From Phytophthora hibernalis (taxonomy: Eukaryota > Oomycota > Peronosporomycetes > Peronosporales > Peronosporaceae): a stretch of 64,000 bases of DNA. Below, piece after piece: positions 21,796 to 33,183 of this stretch (the stretch's first letter is position 1; each line of letters begins with the position of its first letter). The notes under the pieces are model-generated. The model was given only the letters and a program-made list of their open reading frames with translations, did no database searches and was not told the DNA's origin. The stretch lies in the NCBI GenBank assembly GCA_012656075.1, contig JAAKBF010000070.1, positions 1 to 64,000 on the forward strand, in the 5' to 3' direction. The position numbers and the translations under genes are program-made.

Positions 21796-22727
21796 GAGCG
21801 CAGGTCGCGTTTCAAGTAGGTGAATGAAACTTGAAACGACTCAATGGAAAATGGCCTCCTCAAAAGGCAAACACTCCACGCGCGCCAAGATGAAGATCAG
21901 CAGCACAACAATGGCCGATCCGTTACTCCCGTTTCGCTGCTTCAGTTCGTTACGTCGTCTTTATGAGACTTCCCCAGTCAAGCCGTTGAAGCCCAGCGGT
22001 GCTATTCAGCGGTGCTATTCAGGAAGAAACCCGTTTTCCGAGCATTCTGTCCTCCTTCCCGGTCCCCTACCACTCTCTCGACGTGACTTTCGTGGCTTCT
22101 CATGGCGCCCCTAACGAAGTTATCGTTTGCGGAGCTCATTGCAGCAGCTGCAAACGGAACTTTCCTGCTGGCCCTTAGGTCAAAAGGATAAGATCGCATG
22201 TGACGTTGAAGGTTGAAGCTGCAACCCGATAGACTGAAGTGCGGGAAGCATTACTTCAAGTATGGTCCGCCCCCCAGGCCAGTTGCCGTTTTCCTTAAGT
22301 GCCGCTGCAGACCCCAAAACCGCCGCACCATTCACCAGGTCGTTCACTGGCAAGCGAACGCCAACGTGACGTGCAGATAGGCGCTTTAGCCGGAGAAACA
22401 CAACGGTGAAGGCGATCTTTAACGCTACAGAACTAACGTAGCTTAGCTGCAGCATGTGACGACGGACCAGTCGAAGCGAACTCAATGGATCACGAGATGG
22501 CTACACAAACTTCAACATGAGCCGTTTCAAATCGTGGGGTCCGCAACGCTCCCTTTCCAAGTCGATATTCTCTCCTCCCATATCGCCATTTATCCAAACA
22601 TCAAGTATTACAGGTAATCCAGGCATCAAACAGCAGAGAAAATCTCTTCCTCATTGTAGCCATACAGTATGCTGGAGGTTTTTCGGTGGTACATGTGATT
22701 TTCTGATAACGGATCCCCCACTGTATC
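21796..22727. other. Intergenic, no gene seen
   Basis: About 930 bases without a supported gene. It separates the minus-strand hypothetical gene from the plus-strand PhyH gene and so should hold both promoters. A 14-base direct duplication (AGCGGTGCTATTC) lies near 21998-22024. Confidence 0.45.
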
Positions 22728-23615
22728 ATGCCTGGCCTGTCCGCCGAGCAGCTCGCCGCCTTCCAGCGCGATGGCTTCTTGGTCCTCCCACAGGCGCTTT
22801 CCGCCTCTACATGCGACGAATTACGTGCCAAAGCGGGCGAGTACGTGGCGCAGTGTGACGTCACCCAACACCGCTCCATCTTCACCACCAACGACCAGAC
22901 GCGCCGCATGAACGACGAGTACTTCCTGGACTCTGGGGACAAGATCCGCTACTTCTTCGAGGAACACGCCTTTGCACCGGACCACAAGACGCTCCAAGTG
23001 CCGCTGGACGTGGCTGTGAACAAGATTGGCCACAATATGCACAATCTGGACCCGGTCTTTGAGAAAGTGAGCTACGCCCGACAAGTGCAGGACATCCTCA
23101 AGTCGCTCAAGTATGTGCGGCCCATGGCAGTGCAGTCCATGTACATCTTCAAGCAGCCGAGCATTGGCGGAGAGGTCAAGCCTCATCAGGACGGCAGCTA
23201 CCTGTACACGGAGCCGCAGTCCGTCGTGGGCTTCTGGTGGGCTCTGGAGGACTGTACGCTCGAGAACGGCTGTCTGCACGGCGTGCCCGGCTCGCACTTG
23301 ACGGAGCCCGTGCGTCAGCGACTGAGGCGCACCACAAAGGAGCAACAGGAGACGAATGGAGGCTTGCTGCTGGAAAATGTGCCGGAGAAGGTGGAGCCCT
23401 TTGACGTGAGCAAGAGTCAACCGTTGTTCACCAAAAAGGGAGACTTGGTGTTGCTGCACAGCTCTTTTGTGCACTTCAGTGAGGCCAATCGATCGCCCAT
23501 TTCGCGCCACGCGTACTCGATCCATGTCGTGGAGAGCCATGAAGTGGCCTACCCGGCAGACAACTGGCTGCAGACGACGGGCAACGTGCCGTTCAAGGTC
23601 ATGTACGAGAGCTGA
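22728..23615 (+). CDS. PHYHD1-like 2-oxoglutarate/Fe(II) dioxygenase
   Basis: This is an intact 295-residue enzyme of the phytanoyl-CoA dioxygenase superfamily, closest in layout to animal PHYHD1. The amino terminus reads LAAFQRDGFLVLPQAL, typical of the family. The iron-binding HxD is in KPHQDGSYLY (about residue 151). The distal His is in SSFVHFSEANRS (about residue 247) and the 2-oxoglutarate Arg is in ISRHAYSIHV. The ending NWLQTTGNVPFKVMYES also parallels PHYHD1. The complete metal triad suggests an active hydroxylase, but the physiological substrate of this subgroup is not established. The gene is convergent with peptidase P1, 158 bases away. Confidence 0.92.
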   Translation: MPGLSAEQLAAFQRDGFLVLPQALSASTCDELRAKAGEYVAQCDVTQHRSIFTTNDQTRRMNDEYFLDSGDKIRYFFEEHAFAPDHKTLQVPLDVAVNKIGHNMHNLDPVFEKVSYARQVQDILKSLKYVRPMAVQSMYIFKQPSIGGEVKPHQDGSYLYTEPQSVVGFWWALEDCTLENGCLHGVPGSHLTEPVRQRLRRTTKEQQETNGGLLLENVPEKVEPFDVSKSQPLFTKKGDLVLLHSSFVHFSEANRSPISRHAYSIHVVESHEVAYPADNWLQTTGNVPFKVMYES

Positions 23616-23773
23616 AGGGATTTGTGCAGTCCGACGAGGATCGAATACCATCGGATCTGCGATGGTATGACGGCTGTTATGATCTCAACACGAACCCACA
23701 TGACCAGCAAAAATAACAGTTGTGTTGTTTGAAACCTGAGTTGAAACCCGAGTTGCTACAGCAGCTTGCATCT

Positions 23774-26071
23774 CTAGCCTTCCAGCAAAAATGCTGCGGC
23801 GTTGTTTACAATGCTAGCCACTTCATTGACGTGCGTTTGAATCGTGGTCGAGTTGTCTTTGAAGGCGACGCAATCTGAAATGCCCGGGAAAGCAGCCCCA
23901 GCGTAGCCTTCGTAGAATCCCGGTCCAAAGATCACATGTCTGTACCATGGTCGATGCGGCAAACCTGCCTCGGAGATCAAGTGGCGCTCCAGCAAAACCA
24001 GCTTCTCGTTCCACGACTGGAGAGCTTCTTCGTCGATCACTTTTGCCGCAAAAGCTGCAAGCTTGGAGTGAAATATACCAGCGCTGCTACGAAAATGTCC
24101 GATGGCCTCGTGAAGAGCAACAAAATCAACACCAGAGATTTTCGCTTCCAATCGAGCAAGATCTTCATCCATGACAGTAGCGTAAGTCGTGTAGTCGAAT
24201 GGCAGGATCGGGTTATCGGCCAGTCGAAGACCCATCAGACCCCACCAACGAGCGGTGGAGACGTGCGTTGAGTAAGTTGGATCACCGTACAATTCAGCGT
24301 ACATGAGGCTGTCCATGGAGCTATGGTAGACACCGTACTGCGCGTGGTTCGAGATTGCAAAACCCATATCGACGGAGATGATCCCGAGATGTTGGTAGAA
24401 AGCAGAATAGTCCGAGCCTGAACCCAGCAGCTTGATAAGGTGGTCGGGTCCCAGTGTTCCATCGTCAACACCGTCGAGTTGCGATCGTTTGGCCTCACTT
24501 TGGGAAACCCACTGCTCGTAGAGTGTAGACTCCGTCTCGTTGCCGTAAAATTGGTTTGCTGGGATCACCTTTGCTGTGTTGAACAAGAACGCAGCAATCG
24601 ATGGGCTCGAAGCCGCATAGACCAAAGGCCCAATGGTGGAGTCAACGTTCAGGTATGCAACCGCCTGCTTCGTTAGAGTTTCGGCGTTATCCTCAGCGTA
24701 TTCCGTGCTTCCGAGGAGACCAGGTTCTTCTCCATCCCACGAGCCAAGCACCAGCGTACGCCGCGGTCTCCAGCCTTGTTTTAGCAGTTCACCCAAGCCT
24801 CGAGCAATTTCCATTAACACGGATGATCCACTGCTAGGATCAATAGCCCCACAAACCCAAGCATCTCGGTGGTTGCCCAGAATGACCTGCTGATCCGGTT
24901 CATCCGAGCCTTCAATGATTCCGACGACGTCCCAGATAGGACTGATCTTGTTGTCCATTTCGATGTCGAGATTCACAACAGTAGCTTCATCGTCGCCGAT
25001 TCGATAGCCATTGGTGAAAGTGAGCCCTCCTTGCCACGCTGTAGGTGCTTTCTTACCACCAAGTGATGCTAGAACGTGTTTTGCCTGGCCGTAGGAAAGC
25101 GGAAGTGCTGGGATGTGAGGAATCGTTTTCGCATCTTCGTAGTTGAGGTATGGTGCACCAGGAATCGATGCAAAGCCTGGTGTCAGTGGGTCTCCAGCCG
25201 CGAGCGATAGGAAAATGGTCGCTCCACGTTGGAACGAGTCTTCCGGTCGCCACGGACCGTCAGGGTACACAGGTCCTTGAACAAAGCCGTCTTCGTTCGG
25301 ATCCGAGTAAATAAGCACCCCAATCATGCCGTGAGCTTCTGCTGACATGACCTTGAGGCCTCGGTAGTTGCCACCGTACCGAGCAAGCGCAAGCTTGCCT
25401 TTTAGTGTCACGTTGTTGGCAACAAGCCACTCAAAGTCTTCGGGTTTGCCGAAATTGACGTACACGACAGGGGCCGTGACGTTACCAGTAGCCGCGTACG
25501 CGAGGAATGGCGGCAGTGCATCGTCGTCACTAGTACAGGAATCTCCTGCTACCGAAGGCTCCGTCAGATTGAGTTCTCTCGCAGCTTCCGTGGGTCCTAG
25601 GATAGCAAGATGACGGCGTACTGGTGTCGAAAGCAGCGTGTAGTACGTCTTGATCTCGGTCTTCAATCCGAACGACTGGAACTGCTCTGCCGTGTACACT
25701 GCTGTCTTGTAGTCTTGCTGACTGCCTGCAACGTGCGGAACACTGGAAAACTTGTGCTGGAATTCACGCAGGTTGTCCACGTTGATACCATCCACGAAAG
25801 CCTTCTCAACACCCTGCAGTCCCAATGCAGCGGTGACGTCAACCACAACTTCTGTACCGAGCTCCACTGCGTTTGCCACGTCCACGGTGTGGTGGTCGAT
25901 GAAAACTCCGGAATACCCCGCGACTGCAAAGAAGACAAGTGTAGCGACACTAACCGCTGGTCTCAATGCACTCGAGCCATTTCTTCCAGACTGAGGCACA
26001 TGACCAGGAACTGCAGAGTTGAAGGTGCCGTAGATGTCGCTCCGAGGGGTTTCAAACGAGTTGTCAATCAT
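23774..26071 (-). CDS. M28B membrane peptidase P1 (PSMA/TfR-like)
   Basis: This is the first and only unbroken copy of the array. It is a type II membrane zinc exopeptidase of the glutamate carboxypeptidase II/transferrin receptor family. Order: cytosolic leader with SDIYGTF, one membrane helix (ALRPAVSVATLVFFAVAGY), PA domain, M28 core, dimerisation domain. Zinc ligands and catalytic Glu are present: GNHRDAWVCGAIDP (about residue 397), SWDGEEPGLLGSTEY, YLNVDSTIGPL and QYGVYHSSMDS (about 583). The paralogues favour the ATG at 26071 (765 residues, near the 750 of human GCPII); the frame also has an ATG at 26212. Substrate is unknown; release of acidic or hydrophobic carboxyl-terminal residues from peptides is the family norm. 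Confidence 0.92.
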   Translation of the reverse strand: MIDNSFETPRSDIYGTFNSAVPGHVPQSGRNGSSALRPAVSVATLVFFAVAGYSGVFIDHHTVDVANAVELGTEVVVDVTAALGLQGVEKAFVDGINVDNLREFQHKFSSVPHVAGSQQDYKTAVYTAEQFQSFGLKTEIKTYYTLLSTPVRRHLAILGPTEAARELNLTEPSVAGDSCTSDDDALPPFLAYAATGNVTAPVVYVNFGKPEDFEWLVANNVTLKGKLALARYGGNYRGLKVMSAEAHGMIGVLIYSDPNEDGFVQGPVYPDGPWRPEDSFQRGATIFLSLAAGDPLTPGFASIPGAPYLNYEDAKTIPHIPALPLSYGQAKHVLASLGGKKAPTAWQGGLTFTNGYRIGDDEATVVNLDIEMDNKISPIWDVVGIIEGSDEPDQQVILGNHRDAWVCGAIDPSSGSSVLMEIARGLGELLKQGWRPRRTLVLGSWDGEEPGLLGSTEYAEDNAETLTKQAVAYLNVDSTIGPLVYAASSPSIAAFLFNTAKVIPANQFYGNETESTLYEQWVSQSEAKRSQLDGVDDGTLGPDHLIKLLGSGSDYSAFYQHLGIISVDMGFAISNHAQYGVYHSSMDSLMYAELYGDPTYSTHVSTARWWGLMGLRLADNPILPFDYTTYATVMDEDLARLEAKISGVDFVALHEAIGHFRSSAGIFHSKLAAFAAKVIDEEALQSWNEKLVLLERHLISEAGLPHRPWYRHVIFGPGFYEGYAGAAFPGISDCVAFKDNSTTIQTHVNEVASIVNNAAAFLLEG

Positions 26072-26403
26072 TTTCGGAGACCGTCGTTCGACTCGAAGGT
26101 TATGGAGGTGGTTGTCGTTGTCGAATCCGTCCCAATAGCTAAATGGGAGCAGGACGGCGAGCACTAACGAAGTGGAGCTAGAGGATGCGAGGTACCGTGA
26201 TCGGCACAGCATATTGGGAGATGCAACCAGCTACACTCAACACTTGACGCACTCGACACTACAACACAACTTCAGTCCAGTCTAATTGTGACACGCATGT
26301 GCCGTAAGATTAGCTGCTTGAAAACGGCGACGAGAACGACGTCATGCACTGCAATGCGTGACTCGTGAGACTTTGATTGACATTAGAAACCTGCTGAGCA
26401 AGT
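26072..26403. other. Gap between P1 and P2
   Basis: This short spacer contains the P1 promoter and the P2 3' end. If the 26212 start of P1 is used, 140 bases of it are coding. No other feature is seen. Confidence 0.4.
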
Positions 26404-28757
26404 CTATAGCAAGAAATTGGCTGCGTTCGTGACGATTCGAGCGACATCGTCAACGTGTGCTTGGATGGTGTCCGCGTCGTCGTAGAAGGCGATGGCGTCC
26501 GAAATACCCGGGAAAGCAGCACCCGCATAGCCCTCGTAGAACCCCGGCCCGAAGATCACGTGTTTGTACCATGGACGGTGAGGCAGACCCTCTTTCGTGA
26601 TCAAGTGACGCTCCAGCAGCACCAGCTTCTCGTTCCAAGTGTGGAGGACATCGACATTGGCAGAAAGAGTTTCATTCGCAACGAAAGCATTGAGTTGGGC
26701 GTGGAAAGTGGTCGCGCTGGCAGTGAAGTGGTCGATGGCTTCGTGGAGGTCGCTAAAGTTGACTGACAACGTAGCAACCTGTTGCTCGAGACCTGCCAGG
26801 TCTTCCGCCATGACGAAGCCGTATGTCGTGAAGTCGAACGGCAGCACTTGGTCGTCCGCAAGACGCAGTGCAAGCAAACCCCACCATTGTGCGGTAGCCA
26901 CATGAGTGGCATAGCGTGGATCGGCGTACAGCTCCGAGTACATGATGCTGTCCATGGAGCTGTGATAGACACCGTAGGCGGCGTACGACAGTGAGAAGCC
27001 CAAGTTGGCAGAAATGATACCCAGGTGCTGGTAGAATGCCGTGAAGTCGGAACCGGAGCCCATGAAGCTGATCAAATGCTCAGGTCCCAGTGTTCCATCA
27101 CTAGCGCCATGGAGGAGGTCGCGACGTACAGCAGCCTGCTTCGTCCACTGCTCATAGAGCGTCTTCTCCGTTTCGTCACCATAGAACATGTTGGCAGGGA
27201 CGGCCTTTGCCGTCTCGTAAAGGAACTGAGCAATGGCTGGGCTAGCACTCGCAGTGACCAAAGGACCCATCATAGCGTCCACGTTGAGGTACGCCACGGC
27301 CTGCTTCTTGAAGAGCTCAGCGTTCTCCTCAGCGTACTCAGTGCTTCCAAGAAGCCCATACTCCTCGCCGTCCCATGACCCAAGAATCAACGTACGTCGA
27401 GGCTTCCAGCCCTGCTTGAGTAGCTCGCCATACCCACGTGCAATTTCCAGAAGTGTGGAGGACCCGCTGTTAGGATCGATGGCGCCGCACACCCAGGCGT
27501 CACGATGGTTGCCCATGATCACCAACTCATCAGGCTGTTCCGAGCCTTCGATCGTGCCAATGACGTCCCAGATCGGACCTACCTTGTTGTCGATTTCGAT
27601 ATCCAGATTCACCACTGTCGCTCCATTATCACCGATACGGTATCCGTTGAGCAGCGAGAGACCTCCTTGCCAGGAATCGGGAGCTTGCCTTCCTCCCAGA
27701 GACTGCAGAATGTACTTGGCTTGGCCGTATGAAAGGGAAGTGCGGGGATGTGAGGAATGGTCTTCACATCTTCGTACGGCAAGTGGTAAGACCCCTCCGT
27801 TGAGGGCCAACCAGGGGTCATCGGGTCACCTCCAGCCAACGAAAGGTACTGCAGGGATCCACGCTGGAACGAGTCCTCAGGACGCCACGGACCTTCAGGG
27901 TACACAGGTCCCTGAACGAAACCATCTTCCTTCGGGTCCGAGTAAATCAGCACGCCGGCCATACCGTGCTGCTCTGCCGCCATAACCTTCAAGCCACGAA
28001 AGTTGCCACCGTATCGGACGAGCGCAATTTTGCCTTCCAGAGTGATGTTGTTGGCCACAAGCCACTCGAAGTCCGCCTGCTTTCCGAAGTTCACGAAGAC
28101 AATCGAAGACGTCACGTTTCCCGTCGCAGCATACGCCACAAACGGCGGCAGTGCACTGTCATCGCTCGTACAGGTATCACCCGGCACTGCCGCTTCGGTC
28201 AAGTTCAGTTCACGCGCAGCCTCCGCGGGCTCCACGATCTCCAAGTGACGACGAACCGGAGTTGACAGCAGCGTGTAGTACTCCTTGATCTCGGCCTTGA
28301 TACCGAACGACTCGAACATTTTGGCCGTGAATAGCGCCGTCTTGTAGTCCTGTTCGGTACCGCAGCTGTGTGGGACGCTCGAGTATGTGTGTAAGTACTC
28401 GCGCATGTTGCCGGCATCCACGTTATCCACGAACTGCTGGTGCAGGTCGATCTTTGACAGCTTCACTGGAACTTCATCGCTTTCAACGGTCGAAATTTCT
28501 TGCACGCTCTTGACTGCAACAATTGAACTGGAGGTCGAGCTCGACTTGGTAACGTACCCCACCGCTAGTAGCACGAGTCCCACGACTCCAACAACGCGTA
28601 GCAACGCTCCGAACTTGGAGTTTGCGTTTGATCCATTGATGGCCGAAGAGCCTTGAGGTTGAGATCGTCCGATGAAAGTTCCGTACACTTCGTCGTCGGC
28701 CACGGACTTGGTGAGTACAGGCCCTCTAGGCTTCTTGGTTGCTGCGAACGGAGCCAT
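26404..28757 (-). CDS. M28B membrane peptidase P2, one frame break
   Basis: The second array copy starts at ATG 28757 with a cytosolic DEVYGTF motif and a helix at about residues 50-70 (LLRVVGVVGLVLLAVGYV). The PA domain has ALVRYGGNFRGLKVMAAEQHG. All core motifs are retained: NHRDAWVCGAIDPNSG, SWDGEEYGLLGSTEY, YLNVDAMMGPL and YGVYHSSMDS. The frame changes once near 27740, at the LPLSYGQAK block conserved in every paralogue, where a C run is one base short. The rest is colinear with P1, about 780 residues, and the single loss looks like a sequence error. Its tail differs little from P1, so P1 and P2 may be a recent pair. Confidence 0.88.
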
Positions 28758-28815
28758 TGATGAAGGTGACGGAAATCCAAGAGTGTCAAAGTCTCCGTTA
28801 TGCTGGACGTGCGCT

Positions 28816-28853
28816 GATTGGTGATGAGTGTAACGGACGCCGTCGATGATTGG
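28816..28853. promoter_or_regulatory. CCAAT boxes upstream of P2
   Basis: GATTGG occurs at 28816-28821 and 28848-28853, 60-100 bases upstream of the P2 start. Read on the P2 strand these are CCAATC boxes, the binding site of NF-Y-type factors. Similar boxes stand before P3 and P5. Confidence 0.45.
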
Positions 28854-29072
28854 ATAAAAGAGCGGAGCGCGTAACGGTCCACTTCAACATACAGTACGGT
28901 GACTCGGCAGCGATCACCGCTGACAAAGGCCAGGATAAATCAGTGGAGCGTGTATTCAAGCGCCAATGCAAGTTTGATTGGCAAGCAGTATCAGGACAGC
29001 CTGCGGAAACACTCATCCGAGTGCAAAATTGAGCTGTATCGATCTCTACAGTTTGCTGACTGGATCGGTGGC

Positions 29073-31383
29073 CTATTTCGACCGTAAGAAGGCTGCAGCC
29101 CCATTGAGCACGCCCACCACATCATCGACATGCGATTGAATGTCTTCCGCGCTATCGTGGAACGCAATGCCATCGGCAAGACCGGGAACGCTGTGCCGCC
29201 GTAGCCGTCGTAGAAACCAGGACCGAACACAACGTGCTTGTACCAGTTGCGGTGAGGAAGACCGGATTCCAGCGTGAGGTGACGCTCCAAGTACATGAGC
29301 TTGTCATTCCAGTAGCTCAGGGCGTTACTTGAGGCATCCGGACTCAGCGCTCCCAGTTTCTTGTGGAACTCCTTGGTATTAGCGTCGAATCTGCCGATGG
29401 CACGACGTAGTTCTGCAAAGTCAACCGAGTCGACACCGGGGTAACGTTCAGCAGCAACCTTCAATCCATCTTCAAACGAATCCACAGCCTCGTTCATAAC
29501 GAGCGCGTACGTTGAAAATTCAAATGGAAGGACAGCGTTGTCGGCCAGACGCAGAGCCAAAAGTCCCCACCAGCGTCCAGTAGTCACGTGCGTGATGTAG
29601 TCCGGGTCCGCGAATAGATCCGAGTACATTATGCTATCCATCGTGCTGTGATAGGTGCCATAAGCTCCAGGCAGGTTGAAGCCAATGTTCGCCGACACAA
29701 CGCCCAAATGGTGACAGAAGCCCGCAAAGTCACTCGCTGTTCCTAGCACCGTCAGAAGGTGATCCGGGCCAATCGTGCCAGAGGTGACATTACTGAGACG
29801 ATAAGTCTCCGTCTGTGCGAGCCATTGCTGATAGAGACTCTGTTGGTCCACAGCAAGGCCGCTAAAATCGTTTGCAGGGATAGCGTTTGCGGTCTGGAAT
29901 ATGATCTTGGCAATAGATGGCGAACCACCAGCTCCTGCGAGTGGGCCTAGCGTAGTGTCGACGTTAAGGTACGCGATGGCCTCATTTTTCAACTTGTCCG
30001 CGTATTCCTCCACATACTCTGTGCTCCCCAGCAAGCCTTGCTCTTCAGCGTCCCATGATGCGAGGACGATCGTGCGCTTGGGCTTCCATCCTGACTCGAG
30101 CATTTTTCCGAAGACACGCCCCAATTCCACGAGAACGGAGGTTCCGCTGTTGGGGTCGATAGCGCCACACACCCACGCATCACGGTGGTTTCCTAGGATC
30201 ACTTGTCTCTCTGGTTCCTCCGAGCCTTCGATGGTGGCAATCACGTCCCAAATAGGCCCGACGGAGTTGTCCATTTCAAGTCCAAATTAACCACAGTTGA
30301 GCTATCATCTCCAATGTGATAGCCACCGTCTGGAAACGATAGCCCACCCTGCCAGTTTGTAGGCGCCAGCTTTCCTCGCAGAGCTTTCAGAATGTGCTTG
30401 GCTTGTCCATACGAAAGTGGCAACGATGGCAAATGGGGAATGGTCTTCACATCCTCATATTTCAGATACTTCGCGCCAAGTACGGACGCCCATCCAGGGG
30501 TGAGTGGGTCACCACACTCGTTGTAGATAGATCCACGCTGGAACGAGTCTTCTGGACGCCACGGTCCCTCAGGATACACCGGACCCTTTTCAAATCCATC
30601 ATCAAGAGGGTCCGAGTAAATGAGCACACCAGCCATTCCGTGTTCCAGCGCCGACAGCACCTTCAGTCCACGGTAGTTGGCTCCATATCGCACCAACGCG
30701 ATCTTCCCTTCCAGAGTCACTCCTTGGTCCATTAACCACTGGAAATCCTGCACCCTCCCGTAGTTCGCGTACACCACTGACGCTGTAACATTTCCCGACG
30801 GCGAGTATGCCAAGAACGGCGGCTCTGCAGTGTCGTCCGTCGTGCACGCGTCTCCAACCACCGACGCTTCCGTGAGATTGAGCTCCTGAGCAGCGTCCAC
30901 AGGCTCGAGAATCGCCAATCGACGATGAACCGGCGTGGACAACAACGTGTAGTACTCCTTGATCTCCGTCTTGAGCCCGAACGACTCGAACTTGTCCACA
31001 GTGTACAGTGCCGTCTTGTAGTCCGCCTTGGACCCCGCGATATGAGGCGTGCTCGAGTACGCGTGTAGATACTCGCGGATGTGTGCAGCGTCCACTTCGT
31101 CCACAAGTTGTTGCTCCACGTCGTTCAGCTCCGTGTCCAGCGCCACATTCTGTAGCAATGGATGATCAACTCCTTCCTTGAATTCTACAATGGAATCGGA
31201 ACTTTGCAGCGTCTGGAAGCCACTGGAGGTGACATACCCAGCGACCAGCAGAATGCCAGCCAAACCAGCAACTCGAAGTGCCGAAGACTTGCGAATTGAG
31301 ACCAAAGCGTTGGAATTGACTGCGCGACCGTCGAATGTGCCGTAAATGTCGCTGGACGGATCCGAATCGCTCTCCATGGCCAT
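29073..31383 (-). CDS. M28B membrane peptidase P3, two frame breaks
   Basis: The third array copy starts at 31383 (MAMESDSDPSSDIYGTF), with a helix at about residues 38-55 (LRVAGLAGILLVAGYV). Metal-site blocks are complete: GNHRDAWVCGAIDPNSG, SWDAEEQGLLGSTEYVEEY, YLNVDTTLGPL and YGTYHSTMDS. The second block uses A where the paralogues have G, as in human GCPII. The frame changes at about 30283 (a G missing before the conserved MDN) and about 29192 (GG where GGG is needed in AFPG). After the second break the true tail runs to TAG at 29073-29075. Colinearity with P1 argues for one gene of about 765 residues. Confidence 0.87.
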
Positions 31384-32378
31384 GGGATCGGTGCGTCAAT
31401 GCACAACGCGCGCAAATCCGTGAATGAGACGTTGGTATCCTTCAACGCAGGGGTACACTCATCTGATGAGCAATACAACACGTTGATTGGCCGGAAACGA
31501 GGCGCTAGTTGAAGTGGATCGTCCAATCAGATCATGTTGAAGTGTTTGGCCAATCAAACCTTCGTGGGAAGTTCCCTTCCCACTGGGAACAGCATTTATT
31601 TCCTACTACATGTACTACGTGTCGCTGTTGTAGCCAGTAGTGATTGAGTGAGTCGAGTCTGGGGGCTGTAGCAAATGATTGCTCACCGAGAGGCTTCGTA
31701 ACTACGAATCAAGGGACAGCTGGATCATTTAAGCGAGTGTCTAAAAATTGAGTTTGTGTAAAGTGCTGTATCCCTTTGATGTCGTTGTAGTTGGGAAGTT
31801 TTAGTTATCTGGTAATCCACTGCCTTGATTCACTGAGCCATTTTCCCTTCACGAGTACTGCAACTTCGAACTACCTCGTAAAATGTTGACCATGCTCCAC
31901 TTCATGAAAGTCATATCTATGTCTATCGTCTAAGAACTCGTTTCAATGTTCAAAAGGCTGGTAGCGTTACTGCGACACAACCACGTCACTCCACGTAGGA
32001 TACGGACAGCCATGATTTTCACGTTCGGAACTGCTATCCAGGTAAACGAGTTTGCGTTATGAAATGATTCTCTGAAGATATTACAGTAGCTTCGCTGTTC
32101 AGTTCCACCAGAAAATATTAAATGCCGTTCACTTTGTCAGACTCTTTTTCGATTAATATAACGTATTACATCGACAAGATAAAGGAATCGCCAAGGAATA
32201 GATTCAAAAGATGAATAATTAGCTTCGCATGCCAGGTTAACAGTTGAAAATTGATTCCCCATCTTTGGGAGCACGTTATCCGCTCCCAAGTCGTGCCAGC
32301 AAACCCGAGCCTTCAGTTTCGAATCAACCTCGCCCCACTCAATCCGACCCAGTTGGCCTTATCGACTTTCTTCCGGCC
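31384..32378. other. Intergenic between P3 and effector candidate
   Basis: About 1 kb without a gene. The left 170 bases form the P3 promoter, with three CCAAT-type boxes (31485-31490, 31523-31527, 31550-31554). The right part is AT-rich and upstream of the effector candidate. TACATGTA is at 31607. Confidence 0.45.
31485..31554. promoter_or_regulatory. Cluster of CCAAT-type boxes upstream of P3
   Basis: GATTGG at 31485-31490, CCAAT at 31523-31527 and GGCCAAT ending at 31554 lie 100-170 bases upstream of the P3 start. Mixed orientation is normal for NF-Y sites. This is the densest such cluster I noticed near the array. Confidence 0.45.
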
Positions 32379-32912
32379 ATGCGTGTCTGCAACTTTTTGA
32401 TGCTTCTGGCGATAGTCGTCGCCCTCCTCGCATGCAACACCTCAGCCGCTGATGAAAATGTTCAGACCAACAACCTAGATATCCAGCCCAGCCACGTTAT
32501 CACCGACGACGGTGGCCATAACCACCGCTACCTAAAGGATGCTGACGATATCATAAACTCTGAAGATGAAGAGAGAGGGGTCGCGCCATCTCTCACCAAG
32601 CTGGGTGGGATTTTCCGGAAGACTCATGACCTCACTAAAATCAAGAATGCGTTCGCGAACAAACCTCCTATCAAAGTCATCCACAGTGCTGATATCGCAA
32701 AAATGGAGAATACGTTGGCGAGAAACCCTTCTCTGGTGAAGATTTTGGACAAGATTCCTCTCAAGGCTGCACAGAAGAATCTCAAAGGCATGAATGGTTT
32801 CGCGCATTTCATTCTAAATGTCGACTTGATGAAGCTGATGTTCCTTTTAACTCTGATTGGAATCGTGGCAACTGGTGCAATCTTCATTGGGGCCTTAGTC
32901 ACCGCTGCGTAG
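32379..32912 (+). CDS. RxLR/dEER-type secreted effector candidate
   Basis: This is a 177-residue intact protein; 32379 is the first in-frame ATG. Residues 1-23 form a signal peptide (MRVCNFLMLLAIVVALLACNTSA). RYLK stands at 50-53 and EDEER at 62-66, the spacing and order of the RxLR-dEER module that precedes host-targeted domains in Phytophthora and downy mildew effectors. The fourth residue is Lys, not Arg, so the motif is non-canonical. The remaining region is helical and basic, without a clear W/Y motif. The last 25 residues are strongly hydrophobic (FLLTLIGIVATGAIFIGAL), suggesting a carboxyl-terminal membrane anchor. The gene stands alone on the plus strand inside the minus-strand peptidase array. 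Host target unknown. Confidence 0.75.
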   Translation: MRVCNFLMLLAIVVALLACNTSAADENVQTNNLDIQPSHVITDDGGHNHRYLKDADDIINSEDEERGVAPSLTKLGGIFRKTHDLTKIKNAFANKPPIKVIHSADIAKMENTLARNPSLVKILDKIPLKAAQKNLKGMNGFAHFILNVDLMKLMFLLTLIGIVATGAIFIGALVTAA

Positions 32913-33183
32913 CTATTGTAGTTCTTGTTTCGACTCTAATATGTGTTGGAGATCGAGTTCCTGCTGATATTCTCGTTGAATACATGTAATACTGCAAACA
33001 ATTCCAAGGTTTTCCATTTTCGTTGCCGGTGACAATGATGATGACCACATTCTAGAATGAGGTGTTGATAACAGCACTTGGTATTGATACGATAGTCCGA
33101 AACCCATGAAGGATAGTCGTAACACCACGAAACACGTTGAGTTTGCCCATTCGATACTCTCAGGAATTAACACACTGACCAAT

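Noticed and set aside
22821..23651. 276-codon minus-strand frame
   Set aside because: It is antisense to the intact PHYHD1-like gene and has no domain of its own.
25610..26167. 185-codon plus-strand frame opposite P1
   Set aside because: Mirror of P1 coding sequence; similar shadows occur opposite P2, P6 and AAAP.
32244..32378. Amino-terminal extension of the effector candidate
   Set aside because: The frame begins with TTG, not ATG, and would bury the signal peptide; 32379 is the first ATG.
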